From assembly GCA_016710885.1 (NCBI GenBank), contig JADJUC010000013.1, positions 62,001-126,000 on the forward strand: a stretch of 64,000 bases of DNA, written 5' to 3'. Shown here in pieces: positions 7,777 through 16,560 of this stretch. This DNA is from Candidatus Proximibacter danicus (lineage in GTDB: Bacteria > Pseudomonadota > Gammaproteobacteria > Burkholderiales > Rhodocyclaceae). Every line of letters begins with the position of its first letter. Position 1 is the first letter of the stretch. The position numbers and the translations under genes were made by a program. The notes below the pieces were generated by a model. It had not been told where the DNA came from and searched no databases. It worked only from the letters and a program-made list of their open reading frames with translations.

Positions 7777-8663
7777 GTCAGCCTTTCGCCGACTGGATGG
7801 GGAGTGTCCAGGCCCGCACGGAAACCGCACTTTCTCGTTTTCTGCCACCGGCAGAATCGATTCCGGGCCGGCTGCACCAAGCCATGCGCTACAGCACGCT
7901 GGGCGGCGGCAAACGCGTGCGTCCGCTGCTGGCATTTGCCGCAGGTGAGCTGACGGGTGCGGCTCCGGAAGCGCTTGATGCGGCGGCCTGTGCCGTCGAA
8001 TGCATCCACGTTTACTCGCTGGTCCACGACGACATGCCATGCATGGACGATGACGTGCTGCGCCGCGGCCGTCCAACCTGCCATGTCGAACACGACGAAC
8101 CGACCGCATTGCTGGTGGGTGACAGTCTGCAATCCCTGGCTTTTGACATTCTTTGTCGCAACAAGGAAATCGATCACGGACGACAACTGGAGATGGTTCG
8201 TGTACTTGCCCGGGCAAGTGGTTCCTGCGGCATGGCCGGGGGTCAGGCGATCGATCTGGCATCGGTCGGCAAGCCTTTGACGCAACCGGAACTTGAACTG
8301 ATGCACGCCCTCAAGACCGGGGCTTTGATCCGCGCGGCGGTGCTGCTCGGTGCCCTTTGCGGCCCCGCCATGGCGGAGAGCGAGCGTGATTTGCTGGATC
8401 GCTTTGCAAAACGCGCGGGGTTGCTTTTTCAGGTGGTCGACGACATTCTCGACTGCACGGCAAGTACTGCAACATTAGGCAAAACCGCGGGCAAGGACGC
8501 AGCCGCAGACAAGCCAACTTACGTCAGCCTGTTGGGCCTCGAAGGCGCACAGCGGTTTGCCAGCGAACTGGAAGCCGAAGCCCTGCAATGCCTCGCCCCC
8601 TTCGGCATACGCAGCCAGCGACTCACCGAACTGGCGGCCTTTATCGCCCACCGGAAATTCTAA
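7773..8663 (+). CDS. ispA: Farnesyl diphosphate synthase (polyprenyl synthetase)
   Basis: 296 aa. It condenses IPP with DMAPP and GPP to make farnesyl diphosphate for quinones and undecaprenyl phosphate. Both aspartate-rich metal sites are present: DDMPCMDDD (first) and DDILD (second), along with GGGKRVRP and the K-T-G-A motif after the first site. I place the start at TTG 7773 (TTGAGTCAGCC), which overlaps the xseB stop and gives an N-terminus MSQPFADWM like family members; ATG 7797 is the alternative. It is followed 2 bp later by dxs. Confidence 0.92.
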   Translation: MSQPFADWMGSVQARTETALSRFLPPAESIPGRLHQAMRYSTLGGGKRVRPLLAFAAGELTGAAPEALDAAACAVECIHVYSLVHDDMPCMDDDVLRRGRPTCHVEHDEPTALLVGDSLQSLAFDILCRNKEIDHGRQLEMVRVLARASGSCGMAGGQAIDLASVGKPLTQPELELMHALKTGALIRAAVLLGALCGPAMAESERDLLDRFAKRAGLLFQVVDDILDCTASTATLGKTAGKDAAADKPTYVSLLGLEGAQRFASELEAEALQCLAPFGIRSQRLTELAAFIAHRKF

Positions 8664-8665
8664 AA

Positions 8666-10528
8666 ATGCTTTCCATGACTGATTTTCCGCTGCTTTCAAC
8701 CATCAATTCTCCGGCTGACCTGCGCCGACTGGAAACTGAGGATATCCCGCGACTGACGGAAGAGCTGCGCGCCTTTCTCGTCGAATCGGTCTCCCGTACA
8801 GGCGGGCATTTCTCGTCGAATCTTGGCACGGTGGAGCTGACGGTGGCGCTGCACTACGTTTTCGACACGCCGAGCGACCGTCTGGTCTGGGATGTCGGCC
8901 ACCAGTGCTACGCCCACAAGATCCTGACCGGCCGGCGCGAGCAGATGGCGACGCTACGCATGCACAACGGCCTCTCAGGCTTTCCCAAGCGCAGTGAAAG
9001 CGAATACGACACCTTTGGTGTCGGCCACTCTTCCACCTCGATCTCTGCCGCGCTGGGCATGGCGCTGGCCGCCAAACAGAAGGGAGAAGGCCGCAAGGTG
9101 GTTGCCATCATCGGCGATGGTGCCATGTCGGCCGGGATGGCCTTTGAGGCACTCAACAACGCCGGGGTTGCTGACACCGACCTGCTCGTCGTCCTCAACG
9201 ATAACGACATGTCGATCTCGCAACCGGTGGGGGCCCTCAACAAGTACCTTGCCCGCCTGTTCTCCGGCAGCACATTCAACGCTGCACGCCGTGCCGGCGA
9301 AAAAGTCTTGGGCGTTGCCCCGCCGCTACTGGAATTTGCCAAACGCGCCGAAGAGCACGTCAAGGGGATGTTGACGCCGGGTACGCTATTCGAGGAATTC
9401 GGCTTCAACTACATCGGGCCGATCGACGGTCACGATCTCGACTCGCTGATCCCGACGCTGCAGAATCTGCGCAAGCTGAAAGGCCCGCAGTTCCTGCACA
9501 TCATTACCAAAAAAGGCCAAGGCTACAAACAGGCCGAGGCTGACCCGATTCTTTACCACGGCGTTGCCAAGTTTCAGCCCGACGTCGGCATCAAGGCAGC
9601 GACTTCACCGGGCAAGCAAACCTACACACAGGTATTCGGCGACTGGCTGTGCGACATGGCAGCAGCAGAACCGGGCCTGGTCGGTATCACCCCGGCGACG
9701 TGCGAGGGCTCAGGGATGGTTCGCTTTGCCGAACAGTATCCGGATCGCTATTTCGATGTCGGCATCGCCGAACAGCACGCGGTGACCTTTGCCGCCGGTT
9801 TTGCCTGCGAAGGATTGAAGCCGGTTGTCGCGATCTATTCGACCTTCCTGCAGCGCGGCTACGATCAACTGGTACACGATGTCGCGCTACAGAACCTGCC
9901 GGTACTGTTCGCCATCGACCGCGGCGGTCTGGTTGGTGCCGATGGGCCGACGCATCATGGCACTTTCGACATTTCCTACCTGACCTGCATTCCCAACATG
10001 GTCGTCATGACTCCCGCCGATGAGCGCGAATGCCGCCAGATGCTGTCAACAGGAATAAGCCTCAATACTCCCAGTGCGGTGCGTTACCCGCGCGGCGCCG
10101 GAACGGGGATCGAGCCAGGGAGCGACCTCTCGACCCTGCCCATAGGCAAGGGTGAAATACGGCGCGCCGGCCAAGGCGTCGCCCTGCTTGCATTCGGGAG
10201 CATGGTCACCCCGGCACTGGCCGCCGGTGAAGAAATGAACGCGACGGTCGCCAACATGCGCTTCGTCAAGCCTATCGACCGCGAACTGATTATTCAGTTG
10301 GCCCGGGAACATTCGCTGCTCGTCAGCGTCGAAGAGAATGCTGTGATTGGAGGCGCCGGCGCAGAAGTGGCCCGTGTGCTCGAAGAAATCGGAAGTGCCA
10401 CGCCGCTCATGCGGCTGGGGCTTCCGGACCGCTTCATCGATCATGGCGATCATGCCCGACTGCTGAGTGAACTGGGCCTCGACTGTGAAGGTATCCTCCG
10501 CGCGGTGAAGGCACGGCAAACTACCTGA
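8666..10528 (+). CDS. dxs: 1-deoxy-D-xylulose-5-phosphate synthase
   Basis: 620 aa. First and rate-limiting step of the MEP isoprenoid route: pyruvate plus glyceraldehyde 3-phosphate give DXP, with thiamine diphosphate. Visible hallmarks are SNLGTVELTVALH, the TPP/Mg site GDGAMSAGMAFEALNNAG, and the second-domain GIAEQHAVTFAAG and DRGGLVGADGPTHHG. The start could be ATG 8666 or ATG 8675 (MTDFPLL); the second resembles homologues slightly better. It follows ispA directly, so chain precursor synthesis and elongation are co-expressed. Confidence 0.95.
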   Translation: MLSMTDFPLLSTINSPADLRRLETEDIPRLTEELRAFLVESVSRTGGHFSSNLGTVELTVALHYVFDTPSDRLVWDVGHQCYAHKILTGRREQMATLRMHNGLSGFPKRSESEYDTFGVGHSSTSISAALGMALAAKQKGEGRKVVAIIGDGAMSAGMAFEALNNAGVADTDLLVVLNDNDMSISQPVGALNKYLARLFSGSTFNAARRAGEKVLGVAPPLLEFAKRAEEHVKGMLTPGTLFEEFGFNYIGPIDGHDLDSLIPTLQNLRKLKGPQFLHIITKKGQGYKQAEADPILYHGVAKFQPDVGIKAATSPGKQTYTQVFGDWLCDMAAAEPGLVGITPATCEGSGMVRFAEQYPDRYFDVGIAEQHAVTFAAGFACEGLKPVVAIYSTFLQRGYDQLVHDVALQNLPVLFAIDRGGLVGADGPTHHGTFDISYLTCIPNMVVMTPADERECRQMLSTGISLNTPSAVRYPRGAGTGIEPGSDLSTLPIGKGEIRRAGQGVALLAFGSMVTPALAAGEEMNATVANMRFVKPIDRELIIQLAREHSLLVSVEENAVIGGAGAEVARVLEEIGSATPLMRLGLPDRFIDHGDHARLLSELGLDCEGILRAVKARQTT

Positions 10529-10573
10529 CGGCTAGACATAAAACAATTACGCAACTACGCGACGAGAACAGCA

Positions 10574-11404
10574 ATGAACCCACCCCAGAATGCCCCGATG
10601 GAAGACGTGCAGGGCTCCGCCGATACCCGCCAACTGGCGATCAACAAGGTTGGCATCAAGGCCATCCGGCATCCGGTGAAGGTCCAGGACCGAAGTGGCG
10701 GCATCCAGCACACCATCGCCATGTTCAACATGTATGTCGGCCTGCCGCATAATTTCAAGGGAACGCACATGTCGCGTTTTGTTGAAATTCTAAACAGCCA
10801 CGAACGCGAAATCTCGGTAGAGAACTTTCCGGCCATGCTCTCGGAAATGGTCGAACGACTTGAAGCAGCGAGTGGCCATATCGAAATGAATTTCCCCTAC
10901 TTCGTCAATAAGACGGCACCGATCTCCGGTGTGCAGAGCCTGATGGACTACGACGTTACCTTCACCGGCGAAATCTGCTGCGGCAAGGTGGTTTCCACGG
11001 TCAAGGTGGCAGTTCCGGTGACTAGCCTTTGCCCATGCTCAAAAAAGATTTCCGAGCGTGGCGCGCACAATCAGCGCTCGCATGTCACCGTCAGCGCTCG
11101 GCTGAACGACCATATGTGGCTGGAAGAAATCATCTCACTGGTGGAGGGCGAAGCCTCGTGCGAGCTATTCGGGCTACTGAAGCGGCCGGATGAGAAATAT
11201 GTTACCGAACGTGCCTACGACAACCCGAAATTTGTCGAAGACATGGTTCGGGATGTCGCGGCCCGACTCAATGCCGAGGCGCGGATTGACGCTTACGTGG
11301 TTGAATCGGAGAACTTCGAGTCGATCCACAATCATTCTGCGTATGCCTTGATCGAGCGCGACAAACGCAAAGACAAGGAACAGACCGAGTGCAGCACCTG
11401 CTGA
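10574..11404 (+). CDS. folE2: GTP cyclohydrolase FolE2 (type IB)
   Basis: 276 aa. Converts GTP to 7,8-dihydroneopterin triphosphate, the first step of folate and queuosine synthesis. The type IB family is recognised by DRSGGIQHTIAMFNMYV, HMSRFVEIL, PYFVNKTAPISG, and the SLCPCSKKISERGAHNQR segment with its metal-ligand cysteine. FolE2 is often expressed under zinc limitation as a backup of FolE; here no Zur-like site is obvious upstream. It follows dxs by 45 bp and may be read from the same transcript. A strong bidirectional terminator follows. Confidence 0.92.
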   Translation: MNPPQNAPMEDVQGSADTRQLAINKVGIKAIRHPVKVQDRSGGIQHTIAMFNMYVGLPHNFKGTHMSRFVEILNSHEREISVENFPAMLSEMVERLEAASGHIEMNFPYFVNKTAPISGVQSLMDYDVTFTGEICCGKVVSTVKVAVPVTSLCPCSKKISERGAHNQRSHVTVSARLNDHMWLEEIISLVEGEASCELFGLLKRPDEKYVTERAYDNPKFVEDMVRDVAARLNAEARIDAYVVESENFESIHNHSAYALIERDKRKDKEQTECSTC

Positions 11405-11418
11405 CGCGTAAGCAACAG

Positions 11419-11454
11419 ACAACAAAAAAGGCGCCTAGGCGCCTTTTTTGTTGT
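11419..11454. terminator. Bidirectional intrinsic terminator
   Basis: Perfect 36-bp palindrome centred on CCTAGG: A-tract, AAGGCGCC, AGGCGCCTT, T-tract. It sits between the convergent folE2 and rplS ends and has a U-run on both strands, so it can stop both transcripts. Confidence 0.9.
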
Positions 11455-11467
11455 ACAAGCCGGATGA

Positions 11468-11848
11468 TCAGGCTTGGGTTGCTGCCTTCGACTTGCTCGG
11501 CAGCTTTTCCTTGATACGGGCCGACTTGCCGGAACGATCGCGGAGATAGTAGAGCTTGGCGCGACGAACATCGCCACGACGCTTCACTTCAACCGCTGCG
11601 ACCAGCGGCGAGTAGGTCTGGAAAGTACGCTCGACGCCTTCACCGGACGAAATCTTGCGCACGGTAAATGCAGAGTTGAGGCCACGGTTACGCTTGGCAA
11701 TGACGACGCCTTCGTAAGCCTGCAAACGCTCGCGGGTACCTTCCTTGACCTTCACCTGTACGACAACAGTGTCGCCCGGGGCGAATTCGGGGATGGTCTT
11801 GCCCAGACGGGCAATTTCTTCTTGCTCAAGTTGCTGAATCAGATTCAT
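11468..11848 (-). CDS. rplS: 50S ribosomal protein L19
   Basis: 126 aa. Typical L19 sequence: MNLIQQLEQEEIARL, PGDTVVVQVKVKEGTRERLQAYEGVVIAKRN, and SGEGVERTFQTYSPLV. It lies at the 30S-50S interface of the ribosome. Last gene of rpsP-rimM-trmD-rplS, 12 bp after trmD, ending at the shared terminator. The C-terminus is slightly extended with lysine- and alanine-rich residues, usual in betaproteobacteria. Confidence 0.97.
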   Translation of the reverse strand: MNLIQQLEQEEIARLGKTIPEFAPGDTVVVQVKVKEGTRERLQAYEGVVIAKRNRGLNSAFTVRKISSGEGVERTFQTYSPLVAAVEVKRRGDVRRAKLYYLRDRSGKSARIKEKLPSKSKAATQA

Positions 11849-11860
11849 TTTTAAACTCCA

Positions 11861-12664
11861 TTAGTTTTCCTGACCGCATTGCTCCTGTCCGGCCTCGAGT
11901 TCAGCCCGATACGCCGCCAGGAGTTGCGTTTCCTCTTTCGACAGCTTCCTTCCAGCCAACAACTCCGGTCGGCGCTGCCAGGTCCGCCCCAGCGACTGCT
12001 TCAGCCGCCAACGACGAATCTTCTCGTGGTGACCGGAAAGAAGCACCTCCGGCACCCGCGCCCCGTAATACTCCTCGGGCCGCGTGTAGTGCGGGCAATC
12101 CAGCAGGCCCGACACAAACGAATCTTCTACCGCCGACTGTGCATCATTGAGCACACCCGGCAACTGCCTGACGACGGCATCGATCAGCGCCATCGCCGGA
12201 ATTTCGCCTCCGGAAAGCACGAAATCCCCTATCGAAATCTCTTCATCAACACAGCGCTCGATCAGTCGCTCATCGATTCCTTCGTAGCGCCCGCAGAGAA
12301 GGATCAGCCCTTCATCCGCCTGCACCGCATTTGCCACAAACTGCATGACACGCTCATGTGTCAGCGGCTTGCCCTGCGGCGAGAGGTAGATGACCCGGCT
12401 CTTCGCCACGTCCGCCTCACGCTGCCTCGCTTTGGCCGCATCAATCGCGGTTTCCAGCGGTTCCGGCAACATGACCATGCCGGGGCCGCCACCATACGGC
12501 CGGTCATCGACCGTCCGGTAGTTGCTGGCCACATAGTCCCGTGGATTCTGGAAATTCAGCGACCAACGCTGTTCTTCCAGTGCCCGGCGAGTAATACCAT
12601 TTTCGGTCAGTGCCGCAAACATCTCGGGAAAGATGGTCACGACATCAACGGCAAAGGCGCTCAC
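11861..12664 (-). CDS. trmD: tRNA (guanine-37-N1)-methyltransferase
   Basis: 267 aa SPOUT methyltransferase that puts m1G at position 37 of tRNAs reading CNN codons, which prevents +1 frameshifting. The knotted AdoMet site is seen in VIYLSPQGKPLTH, LLCGRYEGIDERLIE and the loop EISIGDFVLSGGE. Start is GTG at 12664, overlapping the rimM stop (GTGA), so translation is coupled. Part of the classic rpsP operon. Confidence 0.96.
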   Translation of the reverse strand: MSAFAVDVVTIFPEMFAALTENGITRRALEEQRWSLNFQNPRDYVASNYRTVDDRPYGGGPGMVMLPEPLETAIDAAKARQREADVAKSRVIYLSPQGKPLTHERVMQFVANAVQADEGLILLCGRYEGIDERLIERCVDEEISIGDFVLSGGEIPAMALIDAVVRQLPGVLNDAQSAVEDSFVSGLLDCPHYTRPEEYYGARVPEVLLSGHHEKIRRWRLKQSLGRTWQRRPELLAGRKLSKEETQLLAAYRAELEAGQEQCGQEN

Positions 12665-13185
12665 CAGTCAGCTTCCCACTCGACACGTATGCGCTTGGCC
12701 GCCAGATCCACATCGAGGATCACTGCCGCAACGAAGGGCAGCAGATGCTCCTTGCCATCGTCCGACCTGACGCACAGCACATCGTTGGCCCCCGTCTCGA
12801 TCAGCTTCTCAACCTTGCCAAGCGGATGTTCACGAGCAGAAACCACATCCAGACCGATCAGATCGGCCCAGTAGTATTCATTATCTTTCGCCGCCGGCAT
12901 TGCCGCACGCGGCACGCCGACAAACGTTCCCTTCAAGGCTTCGGCGCCATTACGGTCCGAAACCCCTTCAAGTTGAACCACCAAGGAATCGGAGTGCAGG
13001 CGGCTGCTTGTCAGCGCCACTTCCCGCCAGTGCTCCGGCGGGGAGTTTTCCAACCCTAGCCACCAAGAAGAGAGGCGGCTCCAAGCCTGTGGATCATCAG
13101 CAAAGGCATGCACCCTCACCCAACCTTGAACTCCGTAGGCCCCAACAATTTTGCCGAGGACAACGAAGTCACTATTACCGGGCAA
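12661..13185 (-). CDS. rimM: 16S rRNA processing protein RimM
   Basis: 174 aa from a TTG at 13185 (LPGNSDFVVLGKIVGAYG). RimM helps 30S head assembly and binds S19. Two beta-barrel domains are visible: the N-terminal GKIVGAYGVQGWVRV and the C-terminal PRC barrel EYYWADLIGLDVV through EHLLPFV and IRVEWE. A longer frame begins at another TTG (13242) but would overlap rpsP by 41 bp. No ATG or GTG fits, so the TTG start is inferred. Its stop overlaps the trmD start. Confidence 0.9.
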   Translation of the reverse strand: MPGNSDFVVLGKIVGAYGVQGWVRVHAFADDPQAWSRLSSWWLGLENSPPEHWREVALTSSRLHSDSLVVQLEGVSDRNGAEALKGTFVGVPRAAMPAAKDNEYYWADLIGLDVVSAREHPLGKVEKLIETGANDVLCVRSDDGKEHLLPFVAAVILDVDLAAKRIRVEWEADW

Positions 13186-13201
13186 GGGAGTCAGGGCGCT
13201 C

Positions 13202-13453
13202 TCAGGCTGCAGCCTTGGCAGACTGCTTGACGAGGCGGGCAACTGTCGGCGACAACTGGGCGCCGTTACCCTGCCAGTAGGTCAGTCGATCATTGGCAAG
13301 GCGGAGGGTTTCCTCGGCACCGGCGGCAACCGGATTGTAGAAGCCGACGCGCTCGATAAAGCGGCCGTCGCGGCGGTTACGCGAGTCAGCAACAACGATG
13401 TTGTAGAAAGGGCGCTTCTTGGAGCCACCGCGGGCAAGGCGAATTACAACCAT
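13202..13453 (-). CDS. rpsP: 30S ribosomal protein S16
   Basis: 83 aa. MVVIRLARGGSKKRPFYNIVVAD and RRDGRFIERVGFYNP are diagnostic for S16. First gene of the rpsP-rimM-trmD-rplS operon. ATG at 13453 was chosen over longer upstream extensions because S16 always begins MVxIRL. A promoter with TATAAT lies 35 bp upstream. Confidence 0.97.
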   Translation of the reverse strand: MVVIRLARGGSKKRPFYNIVVADSRNRRDGRFIERVGFYNPVAAGAEETLRLANDRLTYWQGNGAQLSPTVARLVKQSAKAAA

Positions 13454-13486
13454 TGTGTTGTCTTCCGAAATCAGAAAAAGGGGGAG

Positions 13487-13514
13487 ATTATAGCAAGAAA
13501 GCACGGCAAAACAA
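13487..13514 (-). promoter_or_regulatory. rpsP operon promoter
   Basis: On the minus strand: TTGTTT (13514-13509), 16-bp spacer, perfect TATAAT (13492-13487). It lies just before rpsP, which fits a strong ribosomal protein promoter. Confidence 0.65.
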
Positions 13515-13642
13515 TCCCCTGCTTCCAATCTTCGGGGAAATCCCGCCACAATTGGACTCCAAGTGCTCGCAGCCCGCATTTCTCCAAGGCGCAAGCCTTG
13601 GCGCCTCTCTATAATAGCGGCGGCGTAACTTACCCCCTTAAC

Positions 13643-15151
13643 ATGAACGATTTCCCCTCCACTTCAGACGACGAGACGCTGGCGCTGATTGACCTGCGCG
13701 CCATTCTTGACTGGCTGGCAACCCCTCCGGCAGCTAAAGCCGAGGACGAGCTGGCGCCGCTGCATGCGCATTTAACCGCGCTGCGCGAAATACAGACAGC
13801 GGCCCATCAGCGCCACAAGGTTCTGGATCTTCTCTACAGCCGTGCCCACGGCGTCGTTCAGCGACTTCTGCCCGACCTGACCGGCGTTTCGCTGCCTCTG
13901 TCACGACGAATACGCCACACGGTCAGGGGGATGCAGGATCTTCTGCTGACAGTCGCCGAAGACTATCTGAACACACTCGGCGATCTTGACGAACACCTGA
14001 TCAAAGGCTTGCGGCGCCCCCGAGAGCTCACGCTGTGGCGCGCGCTCGACGCGTTGGGTTGTCACCTGTTGATCAGCAACCATGTCGCCTCACCTGCGGG
14101 CGTAGGTATCTGGCAACGCCTGCATCGCACCTATGCCTTGGCGACCGAGCAAAATTTTGCAGATGTAGCTGTTCGTGGTGCAGAAGGAACGCTACGGGCA
14201 ATCTATTTGCGGACACTGCTTTTGGCTTGCGCGCAGCCTGCCTCATTTTCGTCGAGGGAAATCGACTTGGTGGTCGAATACATCAACCGTTTCGGCATCC
14301 GCGCGGAATTTTTACCCTCGCCGACGGAAAACCCTGAGGCAGAAGGTATTTTCTGGATAGATCCCGACCGTGACGCCCCGCCAACGGCAAGCAGTCGCCA
14401 GGCTGCACCGGAAGGAGCGCTATGTTTCACCTGCGCATCGCTTTCCGCGCTACTGGAGGAGCAGATGATGGCGCTGGAAGCCGGACTCAACCCCGGTGAC
14501 ATCGATCTCCCAGAGTCTGCTGCTACCCCTGTCGGACATGGCGTACTAAGGCGCCTCGCTCATTACTGGGGGCACGCAGGAAAGCGACGCTTTCCGCGTC
14601 GCCGCCAAAATTACCGGGCAGTTCTTTGCGTCGGTCTGCCCGCCTTATGGCAACTCTTCCACGACGAGCACACGAAGGTTGGCGAGCTCACCAGCTGGAT
14701 GGTCACCAACGAGAGCCCTGACGGCTACGCGCTGATGCACGTCTCAGGAAAGACGGCTCGTTTGGCCGCCGGGGATATTGTTGCCATTCGAACCGAAACC
14801 ATTTCGGACTGGCAGATTTGTATCGTTCGCTGGGCACTTTCAGAAAATCCGGAACATCTGGAACTTGGGCTGCAAATTCTCGCGACACGCGCCACATCTG
14901 CGTTTCTGGCCGCTTCTGCGGTTTCAGTCGATGGCGAAAATCAACCCGTGCTCATTCTCCCGAAATTCACCCCGATGCGGAGAACCGAGGCCCTTGTTGC
15001 GCCCGCAGGCACCGCTCAGCGGGGCCGGGGGAAACTGGTTCTTCTGGTTGAGCAAGACAACCTCGAAATTCGCGAAATGCTGGCAACTCATCTTGATGAG
15101 CAGACCAGCAGCATCGAGGTAATCGCCATCGAGCCTAGCAAAGCCCCTTAA
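13643..15151 (+). CDS. Hypothetical protein, 502 aa
   Basis: Not recognised with confidence. The protein is soluble, with no signal peptide or membrane segment. Its first 270 residues look all-helical (RHKVLDLLYSRAHGVVQRLLPDL, WRALDALGCHLLISNHV). A Cys pair occurs mid-protein (LCFTCAS). Residues from about 360 to 440 form a beta-rich part (ELTSWMVTNESPDGYALMHVSGK, ARLAAGDIVAIR, CIVRWALSENPEHLELGLQIL) that recalls c-di-GMP-binding PilZ-like or other small barrels, but the RxxxR and DxSxxG signatures are missing. It is divergent from the rpsP operon and meets yihY tail to tail with a shared TTAA at the stops. Confidence 0.7.
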   Translation: MNDFPSTSDDETLALIDLRAILDWLATPPAAKAEDELAPLHAHLTALREIQTAAHQRHKVLDLLYSRAHGVVQRLLPDLTGVSLPLSRRIRHTVRGMQDLLLTVAEDYLNTLGDLDEHLIKGLRRPRELTLWRALDALGCHLLISNHVASPAGVGIWQRLHRTYALATEQNFADVAVRGAEGTLRAIYLRTLLLACAQPASFSSREIDLVVEYINRFGIRAEFLPSPTENPEAEGIFWIDPDRDAPPTASSRQAAPEGALCFTCASLSALLEEQMMALEAGLNPGDIDLPESAATPVGHGVLRRLAHYWGHAGKRRFPRRRQNYRAVLCVGLPALWQLFHDEHTKVGELTSWMVTNESPDGYALMHVSGKTARLAAGDIVAIRTETISDWQICIVRWALSENPEHLELGLQILATRATSAFLAASAVSVDGENQPVLILPKFTPMRRTEALVAPAGTAQRGRGKLVLLVEQDNLEIREMLATHLDEQTSSIEVIAIEPSKAP

Positions 15152-15993
15152 CGGCGACGATGCTTGCGCGGGGTGTTCCCCCCGAAGTCCGGAAGTGTCG
15201 CGGCAACAAGAGCTCCGAGCAGAACGACAGCCCAGGAGAGATAGACCCAAAGCAGAAAAATCGGCACGGTGGCAAAAGCACCGTAAATCGCCTTGTATGA
15301 AGGGAAATATGCGAGATATAGCTCGAAACCCTTCTGCAGTATGGCAAAGCCGCCTGCCGCACAAACTCCAGCCAGCATGGCATCACGCCAGCGCACGGTA
15401 GCATTGGGCACCGCGCGATAAAGAAAAGCAAAAAAAAGCACCAGCACAGCGAGCGAAATTCCCTTGAAAACATAAGCACGAATTCCGCCGCCACCACTGA
15501 TCCATCCCAGTGAGGCAGTCACCGCATACGAGGTCGCGGCCAACAAGCTACCGATGACAATCGGCCAGACGGCAACCACCAAGGCATACAGCCAAAGACG
15601 GTGCCACATAGGGCGCGGCACCGACACGCGCCAGACATGATTGAATGCGCGTTCAACCGTATTCATCAACAAGAAAGCAGTAAAGACCAGGACCATGGCG
15701 CCAAAAACGCTGACCTCCGAAGCGCGCCGAGAGAACTGAAAAATCTTTCCGGAAATCAGCCCGGCAGATCCAGCCGGTAACAGATGGGCAACGAGCAAAT
15801 TATCAACATGATCGATGAAGGCCTTGAATGCCGGAAAAGCGGAGGCAATCGCCAACATCAGGCCGGCAAGCGGCACGAGCGACAAAAGGGTGGTAAAGGC
15901 CAGGCTGGCGCTGATCTGGCCGAAACCCTCTTCACCAAAACGGCGAACAATTCGAAGCGAAAAGGGGAAGATGGGGCGGCGAGGTGGTGGCAT
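15148..15993 (-). CDS. YihY/BrkB family inner-membrane protein
   Basis: 281 aa with about six membrane helices. The family hallmark is seen in the N-terminal part (FGEEGFGQISASLAFTTLLSLVPL) and the C-terminal PSYKAIYGAFATVPIFLLWVYLSW. The family was once called RNase BN by mistake; its true role is unknown, although BrkB was linked to serum resistance in Bordetella. Stop overlaps the stop of the convergent 502-aa gene by 4 bases. It is divergent from the DUF2069 gene. Confidence 0.88.
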   Translation of the reverse strand: MPPPRRPIFPFSLRIVRRFGEEGFGQISASLAFTTLLSLVPLAGLMLAIASAFPAFKAFIDHVDNLLVAHLLPAGSAGLISGKIFQFSRRASEVSVFGAMVLVFTAFLLMNTVERAFNHVWRVSVPRPMWHRLWLYALVVAVWPIVIGSLLAATSYAVTASLGWISGGGGIRAYVFKGISLAVLVLFFAFLYRAVPNATVRWRDAMLAGVCAAGGFAILQKGFELYLAYFPSYKAIYGAFATVPIFLLWVYLSWAVVLLGALVAATLPDFGGNTPRKHRRR

Positions 15994-16166
15994 ACGGCCG
16001 TTATAATAACCGCAGGCAGAAATCTCGTGCTCGACAAAGACCAGCCTGGTCCTGACGACGCGCGCCGATCACAAACCAATGAATACTTCCAAGGCAAGCC
16101 AGGATCCGTTACTGGAATCCCCCATGATTAGCGATTTACTTATACCGCAGAGCGCCTAGCCAATCC

Positions 16167-16538
16167 ATGAACCTTCGCGCCCCTTATCTAGCCGCATGTA
16201 TCAGCCTGATTTCCCTGATATTTCTTGGAATCGCCTGGGAACTCAGGCTGGCGCCGTTGCAACCGGGTGGCTCAACGCTGGTATTCAAGATCCTACCGCT
16301 CCTGCTGCCGCTCTTCGGCATCCTCCACGGCAAGCGCTACACCTACAAATGGGCGTCGCTGCTGATTCTTCTCTATTTTGCTGAAGGCATGGTTCGCGCC
16401 ACTTCTGACCGGGGAATGAGCCAATCCCTAGCCATTGTGGAAGCGTGTCTTTCGACGATTTTCTTCGTGGCGGCCATTATCTATGTCCGCAAGACGCGCC
16501 CTCAAAAGCAAACCGCCGAGATCGCTCCCGGCAGCTAA
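16167..16538 (+). CDS. DUF2069 family membrane protein
   Basis: 123 aa with four membrane helices. The spacing of LISLIFLGIAWELRLAPL, FKILPLLLPLFGILHGKRYTYKW and LYFAEGMVRA matches DUF2069 proteins, small inner-membrane proteins of unknown function usually found beside wrbA or yihY in proteobacteria. Here yihY is the divergent neighbour. The 173-bp gap between them shows no strong motif. Confidence 0.8.
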   Translation: MNLRAPYLAACISLISLIFLGIAWELRLAPLQPGGSTLVFKILPLLLPLFGILHGKRYTYKWASLLILLYFAEGMVRATSDRGMSQSLAIVEACLSTIFFVAAIIYVRKTRPQKQTAEIAPGS

Positions 16539-16560
16539 ACAATCCGGGCGGCTGCACCGT

